Assembly: GCA_003427395.1 (NCBI GenBank) | Contig: BFEA01000154.1 | Span: 1,751,586-1,798,010, forward strand | Origin: Chara braunii | Taxonomy: Eukaryota; Streptophyta; Charophyceae; Charales; Characeae | Length of the DNA stretch: 46,425 bases | Direction of reading: 5' to 3' | Part shown: positions 1-8,984 of the stretch, in pieces | Numbering within the stretch: position 1 is the first letter of the stretch | Layout of the letters: every line of letters starts with the position of its first letter | Notes under the pieces: generated by a model | Database searches by the model: none | Seen by the model: only the letters and a program-made list of their open reading frames with translations | What the model was told of the DNA's origin: nothing | Program-made: the position numbers and the translations under genes

Positions 1-163
1 GAGGGGGGGGGGGGGTACTACGATAATAGGAAATGGTTCAGGACACGGGCGTGGAAATTCAAATTTACGAGTACACAGATCGGAGAGACCCCTCCCAAAT
101 AAGAACATACTAACATGCCAGATCACGCCTCACCTCTTCCCTTCTCTCAATGGTTGCCGTGCA

Positions 164-199
<36 letters not shown>

Positions 200-334
200 C
201 TGTGTGTGTGTGTGTGTGTGTGTCTGAGAGTGGGTGCACGCGCCAATGTGTGCACACCAAAACGCGCGCAATCCGCTTGCTGCCGGTCAATTTCATACCT
301 GCATCCCTACTTCTCCATGCACGCAAGTAGATAG

Positions 335-366
<32 letters not shown>

Positions 367-678
367 GGACCGACAAACACCGGGGCAGAGGCAGAAAGGC
401 AGAGACCCACAGCTGCCACAGACACTCGTAAGAGAGGACAGGGAAGAAGAAAAGAGAAAGAGAAGCAGCACCTGTGCTCTTGTCATTCGGATCCTCTTTA
501 ATGAAGAAGAACAAGCTTTCGCTCAATTCAATTTCCTAATGTCAGATTACCCAATTAACTCCCATTCATTCAATCTTTAATGTATCCTGATCCAGCGAAC
601 TTGGCCCACTTCCCGGCATGAAGACGCCGCATGACAGCCTTCGGGTTCGGCTGAGACGATCTGCCATGACGACAGTCA
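1..678. other. Non-coding, microsatellite-rich flank
   Basis: I see no gene here. The stretch holds a C/T dinucleotide tract at about 166-195, a (GT)n tract at about 201-222 and an (AG)n tract at about 340-366. Short reading frames across these tracts are translations of simple repeats (Leu-Ser, Arg-Glu, Val-Cys) and are not credible proteins. Confidence 0.7.
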
Positions 679-792
679 ACTACCGTCGTCCCCCGAACAC
701 AACGCACCCTCATTCTGACTGTATGTGTCCGGAAACATACCTTGTATACTTTCCTTTCCAGGGTGCGTTATGTTCGGGGGAAGACGGTAGTT
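679..792. mobile_element. Foldback MITE, family II (copy 1)
   Basis: The ends are inverted repeats of about 30 bp: the left arm reads ACTACCGTCGTCCCCCGAAC and continues ACAACGCACC, and the right arm (about 762-791) is its near-perfect reverse complement. The interior is about 50 bp with no coding capacity. The same ends, CGAATACAACGTACGGTC and complement, occur at 35189-35300, and a decayed relative lies near 35765-35885. The size and foldback form suit a miniature inverted-repeat transposable element; the superfamily is not determined. Confidence 0.7.
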
Positions 793-1495
793 ATCCTTCG
801 TTCTGTCAATGGCTTCAAAGCGTCGCATATCGTCGTCCAAAGTCTCCAGATAGTCATCGGATCGGGATCCCTACTACGACTCCTTCGGGGCAGCACCCAA
901 TCATGCGCGCCACCCTTTCAAGCACACGATCAGAGCTCATTGCCAAGCCGCGTTCCCCGAAGCCTGGCATGGCTGCACCGAGACATCTCTGGCCCCATCG
1001 AAGGCGAAGGCGATCAGTCTGATTTTCCCCACAATAACACCGCAGCAGTAATTCGTTGAAGAAGAGACGGTTGGCTCAGTGAGAGCTGTCATTCTCCAAC
1101 ATAACACAGCAGTAATTCGTCAGGGTCCAATCGAAGGCGATCTGGAAACGTCCATACTATACAAGAGGAAACGACGCGAACAAAGGAAACGAAAAGCGAG
1201 CGAAGGAAAGGCAGCAACAGAGAGTCAGACAAAGGGGCGTACACGCATTCGTGTACGAAAGAACGTAAGAAGAGAGACACACACAGAGAGAGAGAGAGAG
1301 TACAGGGGAAAGTCAAAAGCGAGCAGACGTGAGAGAGAAAGAGTAGTAGTCAAGAGGGAAAGTTAAGAAGCAGAACGAGAAAAACACGAAAGGGAGGAGG
1401 CTGGAAAGAGGCCCGAGGGAGAGGGCCAGGGAGTCCACTCTTCGTTTCCTGCGCTTCCCATGAGGAAGGCTTCAAATTCTCAACTCCCCCCCCCA

Positions 1496-1548
<53 letters not shown>

Positions 1549-2835
1549 GACACACAGAGAGTTAGGAACAAGGATACAGTTCTGTGATCGCTGTACCTTC
1601 CACTCATCCACCACGAATCCGACGAATATCAGAAGAGTGACAGTAGTGATGGTTTTTCGAAAACAAAAAAAACAAAAACACACCAAACGGAACGCAACGG
1701 AATCTCAGCAACCAGACACCCTCATTTTACTGTCTTGCGAATTTGATGATGCCTATGCGACCTAGACGAACAATAAATAAGCAGATTAATTATCTCTCCG
1801 CCTTTCCTCCACCTACCCACCTCGTTGTCACTATGATACACGCGTACGTTCGTTCGCTCGTGTGCACCGAGCGACCGTCCTACACCACACTCTAGCGCCG
1901 TCTTATAACACCGAATTAGGTAAAACTCGCATCGAGAATGGACACTTGAGGTACGGCCATTTCACAACCTAGCCTACGAGCTAAGGACATGAATTTGACT
2001 CGCATATCACGAGAGGTTCATCCTAACCTAAACTAAACAACAGGACGACGCCCTGTTGCAGCGCGGCATGGGCCTTCTCTCTCTCTACCCATTCGAGCTC
2101 GCCCACCCACATAAGGAGAGGGGAGGGGGGGGAACAACACCCCCCGCCCCTCGGCCGCCTGGTGCCGTTCATCTACTTTCTTTTCTTCCCGTCGGTCGGA
2201 GAGAAAGCGGTACACACCAAAACCACCAGTTCAATTTGCCCTGTACTAATCTCACACACTGAACGCCAGACAAGGACGGCAGGACGCCTTATCTTCCTCC
2301 TCCATGTCGAGGAAAATGGACACTCGAAGGATGAGCATAGCTTTTACTAGAGAGCTTCCTCCTCACCATCGACAGAAAACTACTGGCCGAACAGAGAGAG
2401 CAGCGGCGCTCAAGCGTGACTAATCGAAATCAAGCGAAGTGAAGTCCAACTCCCTCCCTGATCCCTTCCTCTTCCAACTGTGTCCTTGTTCTCTTTGGTT
2501 GTCTAATAATGGTAATACATACCTCTCCGCCTTCCTTTCCCAAACCAGACGCACTACTCCATCGGGAGAACACCTCACTGCTTTCGCCTGCAACCTCTCA
2601 GCACAAGTACACGTAACTCAGGCACACGGTATGACCATTTATGTACAGGCTCCCTCCCTCTTTATCCCCTTCCCTCCTCCCCTGCAAACCCTCTCCCCCC
2701 CCCTTCCCTCTCTCTCAAACTCGCCATATCCGACGCAACACATTTTTTCGCCTGTCTCCCATCTACAATTCTCACAACAGACCTACATCCCCTGCCAGTC
2801 GCGCCATTTCCCCCTCTTCTTCCCCAGCGTCGGCC

Positions 2836-2839
<4 letters not shown>
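793..2839. other. Non-coding region with simple repeats
   Basis: No gene supported. A small imperfect duplication is visible: CAGTAATTCG next to a segment reading ATCGAAGGCGA occurs near 1003-1054 and again near 1100-1140. A (CT)n tract followed by (CA)n lies at about 1498-1550, and the segment 2640-2840 is C/T rich. This is on the downstream (3') side of the minus-strand F-box gene. Confidence 0.6.
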
Positions 2840-2893
<54 letters not shown>

Positions 2894-2991
2894 TGCTCGC
2901 TTTCTTTGTGTGTGAAACACACACATACACACACCTCGCACTAGCATTCAAGTACGTTCTCCTCAAGAATATACAATGCCGTAAGCGGAGA

Positions 2992-3069
<78 letters not shown>

Positions 3070-3084
3070 TTCTTTGTGTGTGTG

Positions 3085-3132
<48 letters not shown>

Positions 3133-3201
3133 CTAGCAATAGCTTAGGTAGGTTCTCCTCTTCAAGAATATACAGTGCCGTTAGCGGAGAGGAATACCTC
3201 T
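2840..3201. repeat. Tandem duplication of F-box gene 3' end with expanded (CT)n and (CA)n tracts
   Basis: Two consecutive units carry the same order: a long (CT)n tract, TTTCTTTGTGTGTG, GAAACACACAC, a (CA)n tract, a GTTCTCCTC block, and then AGAATATACARTGCCGTWAGCGGAGAGG. Unit one spans about 2840-2994 and unit two about 2995-3201. The terminal block of unit two encodes, on the minus strand, the last codons of the F-box protein (LSANGTVYS and stop); unit one has a diverged copy reading LSAYGIVYS. The duplication therefore captured the last codons and the 3' UTR. The (CT)n tract in unit two is about 70 bp and the CA tract about 45 bp. Confidence 0.8.
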
Positions 3202-5273
3202 CTGGAGGACGGCAATCCTCGTCGCAAATCTCCATACAAGACGCGCGATCCCACCCCTCGGCAATTCTGTATCCGAAGCCAGCGGAATGAGCGACATCGG
3301 AAAGCGAGTGCCTTGAGCGATGCACTCGTTACCTGTTGGCAGTCTACGAAATCTGCCCTCTCTAGCAACGGCCAAGCCGCTGCAAGCGCCACCACCGTCT
3401 CGTCGGTAAGCGAAGGCAGTGCGTGAAAGGCAACTGCTTTCACGTTAGGGCATCTCCTCGCGAAGGAGCATAGCTGGCCGTTCAGATCTACAAACCCGCC
3501 TCCGACGAGCGGCCCGCGGAGAAGCACCTCCTCCAGTACCGATCCCAACTGAGCCACGGCCCGAAACAACGTGTACGAGTAAAACCCGGTGTTCGGCCCC
3601 GCGCTGCGATTATATCGGGCGTTGACGTCATCATCGCGCAACCCTTCCGCCGCCGTGCACCGCACCACCGACGCCAACCCCTCCTCCCGCCTGTCCAACG
3701 CCCCTCCCTGCTGACACGCCCCGCTCGTATTCGCCGGCGGAGAATGAGAACGACAATTCCGACCTGCCAGATTCGTGGCCGTCGACGCGGCCATCTGCAC
3801 GACCCTCCTCCTGCTGCTGCTGCTGCTGCTACTTGCACAACAACAAGGACACGAAGTAGTCGTACTAGTTCCAGACGGAGCGGCATTCTCCATCCCCCCG
3901 ACGACTACCACATGCTGCTGGTGGAAATTAGCCCCAGGTTGCTGCTTTGGCGGCGGCGACGCCTCTAGATCCGTCACTCCAAATCCCAGCGAGCGGATGC
4001 GTGAGCAATTACGGAAAACCAATTCGGTCCCTATCCTCGCCCCCGAGTTGCGCAGCGTTCGGCAATGGTCACGTGGCACGTAATGCAGAGACGTGAGCCG
4101 TCTGAGATTCTGCGCGATTCCTACGAGGCAGTCGTCCGTCATTGAGGTCAAGACCATTCTCAACGTCTCCAGGTCCTTGCAGCACTCGCAGATCGCTCTC
4201 ATCGATGCATCGCCGATTTCGCACCACGAGCCATCGATGGCCTTCAGCGCCCGACACGTGTCGACGAACGGCACGAGCCCGACGTCGGAAACTCCCGTCA
4301 GCCGTAGATCAACGGCCGCCAATCGCCGGCCGCAATCGGCGGCAGCCAACGACTTCAAGTGGTCGTCGCTAAACCACCGGTTCTCGGCGACGATCAGCTC
4401 GGTGAGGTTGGGCAAGCGAGCGACAGAGGAGCTCCAGACACGTGTCAGGTCCTGCGAACAAGACAGATTGACGCGGCGCAAGAGAGAGCAGCCCTGCGAG
4501 AGCGCTTCGACTCCTCTCTCCCCTACAGAACAGCGCGCGAAGCTGATCTTCTCCAGCAGCGGGCAGTTCTCTGCAAGACACGTGGCAACGAGATCCGCGT
4601 CTGCACTCTCTATGCAGTGATCGACCGAAAGCGACCTCAGGCGCTTGCATCCGCGAGCCACGGCAACGAGGCCAGATCGTGTGACACCGCGACAGCCGCT
4701 CACGTCCAACTCTTCAAGATCCCGACAGTTGTCGGCAATTGCCACGAGAGACGCGTTCGTGATGACAGATGCCATTCCCGCGCACTCATAATACAACGGG
4801 TTCAGCGTCAAGTGCCTAAGGTTTCGACACCTCTTCACCACCTCTCCCAGTGCACAGTCGATCGATCCCTTGTGCTGATTCCGTATCTCTAAATGGATAA
4901 GGTTATCGCATCTGCTCGACAGCGCTTCGATCGAAGAGACGCTGCAGTGGCTCACGCGTAGGACGGAGAGATTGCCATCGCCGAGCTCCAGCACGTGCTT
5001 CACAAGCTCATCCTGTGGGTGACTGCATTCTCCCGATGACGGCAACAAGAATTCCTCCGACGTCGCATCGCTCACGATGGACAGAACGCGGCCCTCGCAC
5101 CAAGAGGCGGCATCGACCTCGCGGAAGCAATCGGGCAGCCGTGCCAGAGAGCGCCACGAACGGGACACCAGAGGAAGGACACGTAAGCGATCCTCGATCG
5201 GCAGCAAAGAGAAGATCTTGGTAATCACCTCGACAGGCAGATCGGCTACGATGGCGTCTCTCATCGGCTCCAT
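3162..5273 (-). CDS. F-box/leucine-rich-repeat protein (FBL type)
   Basis: Single-exon reading frame of about 703 residues from the ATG at 5271-5273. A further in-frame ATG lies 13 codons upstream, but the residues between are just the translated (CCAG)n repeat (GWLAGWLA), so I prefer the inner start. Residues about 9-52 form an F-box (DLPVEVITKIFSLLPIEDRL, then VSRSWRSLA). Leucine-rich repeats of the AMN1/FBL type follow, for example LEELDVSGCRGVTRSGL and LRSLSVDHC. Residues about 435-550 are a low-complexity insert with a Ser run, a Cys-rich patch (CPCCCASS) and Arg tracts, which splits the repeat solenoid; LRRs resume to the C terminus (FVDCQQVTSASLKALAFRC). In this family the F-box binds SKP1 in an SCF ubiquitin ligase and the LRRs recruit the substrate. 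The substrate cannot be inferred here. The frame is open throughout and looks functional. Confidence 0.88.
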   Translation of the reverse strand: MEPMRDAIVADLPVEVITKIFSLLPIEDRLRVLPLVSRSWRSLARLPDCFREVDAASWCEGRVLSIVSDATSEEFLLPSSGECSHPQDELVKHVLELGDGNLSVLRVSHCSVSSIEALSSRCDNLIHLEIRNQHKGSIDCALGEVVKRCRNLRHLTLNPLYYECAGMASVITNASLVAIADNCRDLEELDVSGCRGVTRSGLVAVARGCKRLRSLSVDHCIESADADLVATCLAENCPLLEKISFARCSVGERGVEALSQGCSLLRRVNLSCSQDLTRVWSSSVARLPNLTELIVAENRWFSDDHLKSLAAADCGRRLAAVDLRLTGVSDVGLVPFVDTCRALKAIDGSWCEIGDASMRAICECCKDLETLRMVLTSMTDDCLVGIAQNLRRLTSLHYVPRDHCRTLRNSGARIGTELVFRNCSRIRSLGFGVTDLEASPPPKQQPGANFHQQHVVVVGGMENAAPSGTSTTTSCPCCCASSSSSSSRRRVVQMAASTATNLAGRNCRSHSPPANTSGACQQGGALDRREEGLASVVRCTAAEGLRDDDVNARYNRSAGPNTGFYSYTLFRAVAQLGSVLEEVLLRGPLVGGGFVDLNGQLCSFARRCPNVKAVAFHALPSLTDETVVALAAAWPLLERADFVDCQQVTSASLKALAFRCRSFRWLRIQNCRGVGSRVLYGDLRRGLPSSREVFLSANGTVYS

Positions 5274-5274
5274 A

Positions 5275-5298
5275 GCCAGCCAGCCAGCCAGCCAGCCA
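5275..5298. repeat. (CCAG)n microsatellite at the F-box gene start
   Basis: Six copies of CCAG lie directly upstream of the chosen start codon on the minus strand, in the presumed 5' leader. Because an in-frame ATG lies beyond it, changes in repeat number would add or remove residues, or shift frame, if the outer ATG were used. Confidence 0.85.
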
Positions 5299-5990
5299 AT
5301 CAGGGAACACAAAGACGATCAATAAACGTATAGACAATACGATTAGCTGAGTCGGCGGCGCCAAGGACAGGCGGGGGGCTCACCGTTGTCTGGGTTAATC
5401 TTCGTCGGGGGCGATTCTATCATATATATTTCCTATCCAAAAGAATCCTCTCCTCCTTCAATCGAACAGAAAACCCACGAGTGGGCATGCGGTCTTCTTA
5501 ATTGCTTTACTCTCTTTACAAGTAGAGCAAAGAAAAGACGCCCTTCCACGCAGAAGGGACCGTACACGCGTTCTTCTTCCACGCATAAGACCGTAGTACC
5601 ATTGGATTTCCAAGAGTCAATAAATAAACAAATAAATAAATAAATAACCAGGTAACCTGCACCTATCAGCCTTCAACCAAAACTTTACCCATGTTGAAAG
5701 CTCTTCCCTCCACGAGCGCCATATAACCTAGAGAGAGGCTATAAGGTGGCCACGCCTTTCACAGCCGCCACGACAATCGCACATCATCATCGTCCGATGA
5801 TACATTGGCCGATCGATCTCAACAAATCAGTCAAGAATCTAGCAAACGATCGCGTACCTACGTAGAATCTCGTCCCTCAAGAAATCACATACACCTTTGA
5901 GCACAGTAATACCCTCCTCTCCTCTCCTTCTCCTCTCCTCTCCTTCTCCTCTCCTCTCGTTCTCCTCTCTCCTCTCGTTCTCCTGTCCTC
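5299..5990. other. Presumed upstream region of the F-box gene
   Basis: No coding region supported. A short A/T-rich (AAAT)n run is seen near 5620-5648 and polypyrimidine CTCCT repeats at about 5912-5995. The promoter of the minus-strand F-box gene should lie in the first few hundred bases, but I cannot point to a specific element. Confidence 0.4.
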
Positions 5991-5996
5991 TCCTCT

Positions 5997-6272
5997 TATA
6001 CACCCAAAGCACTCATTTGACATCCCTCTTCTCCTCCAACACATCACACCCGCATCCTCTTTACGGATGCTCGATGCACAGCACGCAAACCGCTGATAGA
6101 ATAAACACCACTGTACCCCTCCTCTCCTCTCCTCCGTTCTCCCCTCTTCTCCTCTTATACACCCAAAGCACTCATTTGACATCCCTGTTGTCCTCCTACG
6201 CATCACACCCGCATACTCTTTACGGATGCGCGATGCACAGCACGCAAACCGCTGATAGAATAAACACCACTC
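5997..6272. repeat. Tandem duplication, unit about 158 bp
   Basis: The block beginning CTTATACACCCAAAGCACTC and ending TGATAGAATAAACACCACT occurs at about 5997-6114 and again at about 6155-6272 with only a few substitutions. The blocks are separated by a C/T-rich spacer that matches the CTCCT tract preceding the first copy. No protein is supported. Confidence 0.85.
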
Positions 6273-7870
6273 CGCCAACAACTCACTTTTGGGCTCCTCT
6301 GCTCTATTCGATGTGCAAGAAACTCACACCTACCGAATCACCATCTCCATGCCGGCGTCGACATCACCATCTTCATCCTCCTCCACATCAGCAGCAACCT
6401 CAACAAGTGTTTGTTCTCCCCAAATCTAGCAGCTTAACGATCGATGCCGCTCTTTTCCATCTCCTGCCACCATGTTGCAGATGAGCAATCACAACAACAT
6501 TCGCATAATCCTGGCAAAACACAAACAAACGTAAAAACAAAATGAAAAAACACATTGGAGACGGCCAACACCAGATGGGGCACGACGGATAGACGAAGCC
6601 GCGGTCTGTTCACGTTCACCCGCACGACCAGATTGCGACTGCCTTACAACGGATGGAAGCGAAAGAAGGAGAGAGGGAGCGGGGGAGACTCGGGGGTGTG
6701 GGGGGGGGGGGGGGGAGGAGGAGAGGAAGAGCACTAATTACAGTAAGTGCGCGAATTGATCAGGAGTACCACGAGATCCAAAAATGTCCACTTGTGTCTG
6801 ACCTGTCCTCGCACCAATCAGAACCGCCGCAGAAACAACTCCAATCAACGACTGTACTGTACTGTGGAATACTCTGTACAGTCATCGATGACTATACTCG
6901 GGCAATAACCCCTCTCTACTCACCCTGTCGACAATCCAATCAATTGGGCATTTGACTGCCACTGCGCATAACAATTCAACTGCCCGCGCCTGACGAGTGG
7001 TTGCGTTGATGACCGCTGCTACCTAGTAATACCGTAGTGCTCCCACACACACACACCTACCTACACCCCTTGCCTCCGCAGTCAAGCCCAACACTTCGAT
7101 ATGCTCACTGCCGACGGCCGACAGTACAAGGACTAGTACTCCCACTCTATCCACAGGGCCATAGCCGACTGGCTTGCTCCCTTCTAGCTCCTCACGTCGA
7201 ACCGAAGAAATACTCCACCCGCCATTTCCAGCTTCCACCTACATACATACCCCCCCTGTCGTTCAACCTCCCATACTCCCACCTTGATACATACATACGC
7301 CATCTCTTTCTGTAACCCTTCACGATTTGCCGCACTGGGTTCCCTTGCAATCAGTTCCGCTTCGCAGTATGATTCCGACATATACGCTATAAAATCTTCC
7401 ACCCAACGGTTGCTTTGCTTTTCACACTTACTGACGACGCAGAAAAAGCGTCGTTTTCTTCAGACTTCAGATTCCGGACCGGGTCCATGCTGCGCTTTTC
7501 ACATCGCGCCCACGCGCCCACGCCCTGACTACCGTACGGAGAATGCCAGACGGACGCGAGAACGCCAAAGTGCATTTTGTGGTCCTACCGTAGAAGCAAG
7601 CATGATCCTAATGTGATGAGTGACTACCGGGAGGCCATACACAAGAACTTTCCACGACGTATGTGACCTTAATGGCGGCCAGAGCGCGATGCATCGGACC
7701 GTGATCACGACCCGAGGTTAGTAGAAAAAGTCCTAGTGTGAGAGTATGCATTCCCGACGTGCATCGCGCCCTTTCTGAGCAGATATCAGCAAGCATCTGC
7801 TGATATCAGGGGGTGTAGCGGATCTGCTTTTCTCTGTTGTTGGCCCTAAAGAAATCCTCGAAAGCGTTAG
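6273..7870. other. Non-coding region
   Basis: No gene supported. Notable small structures are a G run at about 6695-6713, short CAC repeats near 7040, and a 10-bp perfect inverted repeat at 7782-7791 and 7798-7807 (GATATCAGCA / TGCTGATATC). Near 7727-7746 is a fragment resembling the terminus of MITE family III (AGTCCTAGTGTGAG). Confidence 0.5.
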
Positions 7871-8010
7871 GGTTGGCGCTGGTGGAGTCCGGGGCTAGGT
7901 CCCACTTACACGAATTAAGCGATATTGGCCGTAGATCGCAAAGATCAACGGCCAGAATCTCTTAATCCGTGCAAGTGGGACCTTGCCCCCGGTTGGCGCT
8001 GGTGGAGTCC
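7871..8010. mobile_element. 100-bp palindromic element with 20-bp flanking direct repeat
   Basis: The element itself is 7891-7990. Its ends are inverted repeats (GGGGCTAGGTCCCACTTACA against the complement GTGCAAGTGGGACCTTGCCCC), followed by a second paired block (GAATTAAG / CTTAATC). It is bracketed by an exact direct repeat, GGTTGGCGCTGGTGGAGTCC, at 7871-7890 and 7991-8010, with a further matching G. This has the form of a target-site duplication but is far longer than usual for DNA transposons. The terminal GGGGCYARGTCCCACT motif is shared with family I elements to the right. Confidence 0.75.
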
Positions 8011-8550
8011 GTCCGTGATTCGCAAGCACGCTCAATCGTGGCGTCATCACGGCGGAAGGCGGACACCCCGTTATAGCGCCTCGCTCCACTGCTCTCGACA
8101 TGGATGCACAAAAAAGAGACAGAAATCATGGCGGCGTATCTTTCCATGTTCTAGCGGAAGATTCACTCCCGTCGAGAGTAATGGAGCGAAAGGCCGGTAG
8201 TCTCCAGAGAGAAGCGGTTTCGACAACAACACTACCAGTAGTCGGCGGGTGGGATGAGATGATGCCCCCGGTCCCCGCGACTCGATTTCCGCATGTCTGC
8301 TCCGCCTCCGCCTCTGCCGCCGCCGCCCCAAACGCACCGAGCTCCCACCAACGCCGCGTTTTCACGAGGAAGCAGAGCGTCAGATCAGACTGTTTGATCC
8401 GAACCGGCGTATCCGACCCCACGGGCGTGCAGTGGGATCAATAGGACATCAAAAGCGACCAGGAAGACCTTCGGGACGTCCGTTAAAATTGGAACGACAA
8501 AAAAAAAAAAAAAAAAAAAAAAGAACGACACAGAGAAGATCAGCATGACC
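8011..8550. other. Non-coding region with poly(A) tract
   Basis: No gene supported. A homopolymer A tract of about 24 bp is at about 8499-8522, flanked by GAACGACA on both sides (8490-8498 and 8523-8530). Confidence 0.5.
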
Positions 8551-8705
8551 ACCAACGGGCCTAGCCCACTTGGTATACCCATGAACTTCTAACATAGAGA
8601 CACAAGTTCGAGTCCACAAGCCATCAGATTGAACAGAACAAAAAAAATTCTGAATTTCCTGGGGCAGGTCAGTTCAATGAGGCCGTTGCCCTTCGAACGA
8701 AAAAT
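8551..8705 (+). mobile_element. tRNA-derived SINE, copy 1 (diverged)
   Basis: The head reads CCAACGGGCCTAGCCCACTTGG followed by TATACCCATGAACTTC, a decayed tRNA-like box A region. A box B-like GTTCGAGTCC follows, then a tail with GGCAGGTCAGTTCAATGAGG and CGTTGCCCTTCGAACGAAA. Better copies of the same layout are at 34288, 35123, 37921, 40640 (minus strand) and 42907. Box A and box B are the internal RNA polymerase III promoter in this class. No protein is encoded; mobilisation would need a LINE partner. Confidence 0.72.
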
Positions 8706-8779
8706 AACAACAGGCCATCAGAATGCCAGTAGGATCGGGATCTCTTCATGGAACATCACAGGACTAGGGGAGATAAAAA

Positions 8780-8972
8780 ACCTCCATTTCCCGTGTGGGA
8801 AAATAGGGGAAACTGGCTGTTTTCCCAATCGCCTGAATTTTTCGGAGGTCGGGCCCGACGACGACTGCCATTGATAAATCTGATCGGCGGCCGTCGTTTC
8901 GTTTCGTTTCGGCCTCCGAAAAGGTCGGTGGCCCACCGGAGGCCCGCTATTTTCCCACGCGCCAAAGGTACT
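8780..8972. mobile_element. MITE with CCCGTGTGGGAAAATAG termini
   Basis: Inverted ends GTGTGGGAAAATAGGGG (about 8793-8809) and CCCGCTATTTTCCCACGCG (about 8943-8961) bracket an interior including GTCGTTTCGTTTCGTTTCGG. A related interior (GTCGTTTCGTTTCGG, AAAGGTCGG) sits within the ORF1/endonuclease junction of LINE copy A at about 14575-14690, so this is a repeated family. No coding capacity. Confidence 0.6.
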
Positions 8973-8984
8973 AGTGGTTTAAAG

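Noticed and set aside
2439-3325. Long frames of Leu-Ser, Arg-Glu, His-Thr or Cys-Val residues around the CT/CA tracts
   Set aside because: They are translations of dinucleotide repeats, open in several frames on both strands.
5877-6281. 134-codon Cys/Arg-rich frame on the minus strand
   Set aside because: It follows a tandem duplication and purine tracts; the repeated peptide reflects DNA duplication and matches nothing recognisable.
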